Assembly (NCBI GenBank): GCA_036785325.1
Contig: JAXIVH010000002.1
Coordinates: 1,351,182-1,415,181, forward strand
DNA length: 64,000 bases
Direction: 5' to 3'
From: Urophycis tenuis
Taxonomy: Eukaryota > Chordata > Actinopteri > Gadiformes > Phycidae
In this document: one piece after another, positions 61,036 to 64,000 of the stretch
Position numbering within the stretch: position 1 is the first letter of the stretch
Layout: each line of letters begins with the position of its first letter
Program-made: the position numbers and the translations under genes
The notes under the pieces: model-generated
The model's input: the letters and a program-made list of their open reading frames with translations, nothing else
Databases searched by the model: none
What the model was told of the DNA's origin: nothing

Positions 61036-62150
61036 AGGTGTTCTTCTCTTCCTATACGTCGCGAGCTAGAGGAGTGGCCATACTAATTGATAAAAAAGTC
61101 CCTTTCCGATTGATTTCCACCTATGGAGACAAAGGAGGGCGATGGGTTGCTGTAAGAGGTTCTATTTTTTCCCAATCCATCACTTTAGTAAATATATATG
61201 CACCAAATTATGATGATCCCCAGTTTTTCCACAACATTTTTTTCAACTTGACAAGCCCCCCCGGTGAAACTTTTATTGGAGGAGATTTCAATCTAGTACT
61301 CGATCCTATCCTAGACAGATCATCAACCAAGCAGACAACTCTAACACAAGCAGCAAAAGCATTGAAAACAGAGCTTCGTAACTTCGGCCTCTGTGATATA
61401 TGGCGTAGACAAAACCATCTAACCCGGGAATACTCCTTTTACTCCCCAACCCATGACAGTTACTCAAGAATTGATCTCTTCCTGGTCCCTTTGGCTAAAG
61501 CCCATACAATTCCTTCGTGTGAATATTTAGCAAGAACTATTTCCGATCATTCAGGGCTTTTGATCACAATCCCCTCCACTGAGTCTTCTGGCTCTCCTAA
61601 AAGATGGCGCTTCAGTTCTCACCTACTCAATGAGTCTGAATTCATTGAATTTGTTAATAAACATTTAGATCTTTTTTTTGAGAAAAATCAGAACTCTGCC
61701 TCTCCCGATGTTGTTTGGGAATCGATGAAGGCTTACATAAGAGGGCAAATCATATCATATACATCTGGCAAACGTAAAAAACACAGATTAAAAGTGGAAT
61801 CCCTAGAAAAAGAAATAAAACAGCTCGAGAGGGAGCATCTAATCTCACAGAACAAAGAAACTAGACAAAAACTCAGGTCAAAGCAACTAGAATATAATAC
61901 CACAACCACTCAGAAAATAGAGAATGCAATGAGAAGGATGAAGCAAAGATTTTACGAGCAAGGAGATAGAGCCGGCAAACTTCTTGCCTGGCAAATTCGT
62001 AGAGAAGAAGCCCAAAGAGAAATACATATCTTGAAATCAGGATCTAATACAATTACTAACCCAAAAGAAATAAACAGCGTCTTTAAGCAATTTTATGAAG
62101 TACTCTATACAACCCAAGGTAGTTCTCCTGATAAAACAAAATTATTTTTT
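61036..62150 (+). pseudogene. LINE ORF2, endonuclease region and start of RT
   Basis: The apurinic-type endonuclease part has ARGVAILIDKKVPFRLIS, ITLVNIYAPNYDDP, TFIGGDFNLVLDPILDRSS, YSRIDLFLVPLAKAH and ISDHSGLLITI, so the late catalytic Asp and His motifs are intact. The N-terminal catalytic Asn/Glu part should precede 58947 but only traces (TFVVLNCKGSIQRL near 58770) are seen. The frame ends by a T-run expansion at 62146-62151. Confidence 0.8.
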
Positions 62151-64000
62151 AGATAAATACGACCTTGAGAAGCTTAATGAGGGAGCAAGGGAAAGCCTGG
62201 AGGGAGTTATTACAGAAAAAGAAATATCAGTAGCCATTTCCAAAATCAAGTCAGGTAAATCCCCTGGCCTGGACGGTTTTCCTGTTGAATTTTTTAAGGC
62301 TTTTCTACCCAAACTGCTTAACCCTTTATTGTTAATGTACAACCATGCTTTTGAAATTGGAAAACTGCCAGAATCTCTTGAACTAGCGCTAATAACAGTT
62401 CTACCTAAACCAGGGAAGGACCCGAAATTATGTAGTTCATACAGACCGATTTCACTTTTATCTACAGATTATAAAATATTCTCTAAAATACTCTCATTAT
62501 GTTTAGGAAAACACATCCCAGATTTAGTTAATTTGGACCAAACTGGATTTATCCAGAATCGTTCCCCAATTGATAATGTCAGAAGGTTTTTTAATATCAT
62601 ACATGCCTCTGAAACAGATAATTCTCCAACAATAACCATCTCTCTAGACGCGGAGAAAGCCTTTGACCGCGTAGAATGGCCTTATCTTTATGAGGTAATG
62701 GGTAGAATGAATTTCGGCCCCACTTTCTGTAAATTGGTTAAGATGTTATATAGAAGCCCTATGGCTCAAATTCAAACAAATAATGATGTTTCCCCTAAAA
62801 TAACTCTCTCACGCTCCACAAGACAAGGTTGTGGTCTCTCACCCTTGTTATTTGCATAGCAATAGAACCACTAGCGGTGGCAACAAGGTCTAACCCATCG
62901 ATTAAGGGGAAACAGATAGGAGGGGCTACTCATAAAATTTCATTATATGCAGACGATGTATTAATTTATTTAACGGAACCTGGGTCATCAATACCTGCAT
63001 TATTAGAAACACTAACTGAATACAGTGTTATTTCTGGATACAAGATAAATCTTAATAAAAGTGTAGTCATGCCACTCAACGCAGCTGGGACTAAAATATC
63101 GAGACACAATATACCCTTTCAATGGAGTCAAGAGAAATTAACATATCTAGGCCTTCAGATTCCCAATGAACGTTCGAGGACCTTCTCTTTGAACTATTTA
63201 CCCTTACTTAAAAAGACTGAAGCAGAACTCAACAGGTGGACAAACCTTCCTCTGTCTTTGCTAGGTCGTACAAACTGTATTAAAATGAATATCCTGCCAA
63301 AGTTTCTCTTTCTGTTTCAAATGCTACCCATTGTTATACCTAAACGCTTTTTTAGACAGCTGAACTCAACAATATCTAGGTTTATATCAAAGACTAAGAC
63401 CCCTAGAATTAAGTTAAGAGTCCTCCAGCGTACACCTCAGGAAGGGGGATTGAAATTCCCTAACTTTGAAACTTATTACTGGGCAGCACAATGTCGGACA
63501 GTCTGGTTATGGAAAGCAAACTTGCAGCAACCCCCCTCTTGGCTACAGATGGAACAACACAACATAAATTCTATGTGTCTTTCCTCAATCCCGTATGTTC
63601 CCTCACTCAAACAGCTTCATACGCTGACAACAAACCCATTCATAAAACAAACCTATAAAATATGGTCTGAATTACGCAAAAAGACAGAAAGTGATCAACC
63701 CCTATATAACTCTACCCCCTTTCATACAAACCCCCTTCTACCTAAAGTTCTAAGAGATGGTATTACCCATGTATGGTTCACAAAGGGCATCAAGACGTTT
63801 GGGGATTTGTACAAAGATGGGGCCTTGGAGTCATTTGAAGATCTTGCAGATAAATACAGCCTTGACCGGAGACACTTTTTCAAATTCCTACAACTTAGGC
63901 ATTATATTCGATCAGAACAGGGCGGCAGACTGTTACTTATCACAACACAACCCCTGGATAGTGTACTAAGCAGCAAGAAGGAACTCAAGGGATTTATATC
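62151..64000 (+). pseudogene. LINE ORF2, reverse transcriptase and C-terminal region
   Basis: After the shift the frame reads DKYDLEKLNEGARESLEG, SGKSPGLDGFPVEFFKAF, SSYRPISLLSTDYKIFSKIL, ISLDAEKAFDRVEWPYLYEV and TRQGCGLSPLLFA. A one-base deletion near 62855 breaks it. From 62856 the new frame is open without a stop to the window edge: AIEPLAVATRSNP, then the catalytic YADDVLIYL (YADD at 62946-62957), LTYLGLQIPNE, GRTNCIKMNILPKFLFLFQ, and the L1-type C-terminal block GGLKFPNFETYYWAAQ. The 3' end is outside the window. Confidence 0.85.

Larger units (their letters stand above)
57380..64000 (+). mobile_element. L1/Tx1-like LINE, interrupted, running off the window
   Basis: It begins GACTTCCGGTTATGGCGGCT directly at the end of duplication copy B, consistent with a true 5' end. 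It has a short 5' UTR, ORF1 (57507-58412), a spacer with a degraded start of ORF2, a Harbinger insertion (58947-61035), then endonuclease and reverse transcriptase regions to the window edge. ORF2 is broken by the insertion and two single-base shifts. Confidence 0.85.

Overview
The window is teleost fish nuclear DNA. It has split vertebrate genes with GT-AG introns, long CA/GT microsatellites, and a typical fish mix of transposable elements: Tol2-like hAT, BEL/Pao, Ty3/Gypsy, L2-like and L1/Tx1-like LINEs, Harbinger, Tc1/mariner and tRNA-headed SINEs. There is no bacterial or CRISPR feature and no credible stand-alone tRNA or rRNA gene.

Region 1 (about 0.4-17.7 kb, minus strand). One exon at 399-544 looks like the start of a MROH1-type HEAT-repeat gene. 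A complete NCAM-family adhesion gene follows, from a TATA box at 17658-17665 to a stop at 5292-5294. Fifteen exons with matching phases give a 667-residue model: signal peptide, four Ig domains (one fewer than classical NCAM), two FN3 domains, a transmembrane segment and a very short tail. An AAG microexon candidate lies between the FN3 exons, where NCAM genes are known to use a 3-nt exon. The introns carry a 1.2-kb 21-bp minisatellite with a 546-bp higher-order period, a 39-bp minisatellite, and long UG/CA arrays close to splice sites.

Region 2 (18-35 kb) is mostly mobile DNA: a decayed BEL/Pao element (20.5-25.2 kb, minus) broken by a perfect 60-bp palindrome, hAT pieces, a SINE-like retroposon with a 14-bp target duplication, and a 5'-truncated L2-like LINE.

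Region 3 (35.3-40.5 kb) holds a six-exon cytosolic sulfotransferase gene of SULT2 type (290 residues, minus). A solo LTR sits in intron 4 and its first intron appears to start with GC. The last two exons, 3' flank and a 39-bp minisatellite are duplicated at 55.2-57.4 kb, where the copy has a nonsense mutation.

Region 4 (43-55 kb) holds two related Gypsy elements that share a primer-binding-site motif. One is an apparently permuted single-LTR fragment (minus). The other is a 7-kb element (plus) with gag and pol, without the RNase H core, whose 3' LTR is cut at the duplication breakpoint. A Tc1 fragment lies between them.

Region 5 (57.4-64 kb) is an L1/Tx1-like LINE that begins exactly where the second sulfotransferase copy stops. 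Its ORF2 is split by a 2.1-kb Harbinger element, and it runs off the window edge.
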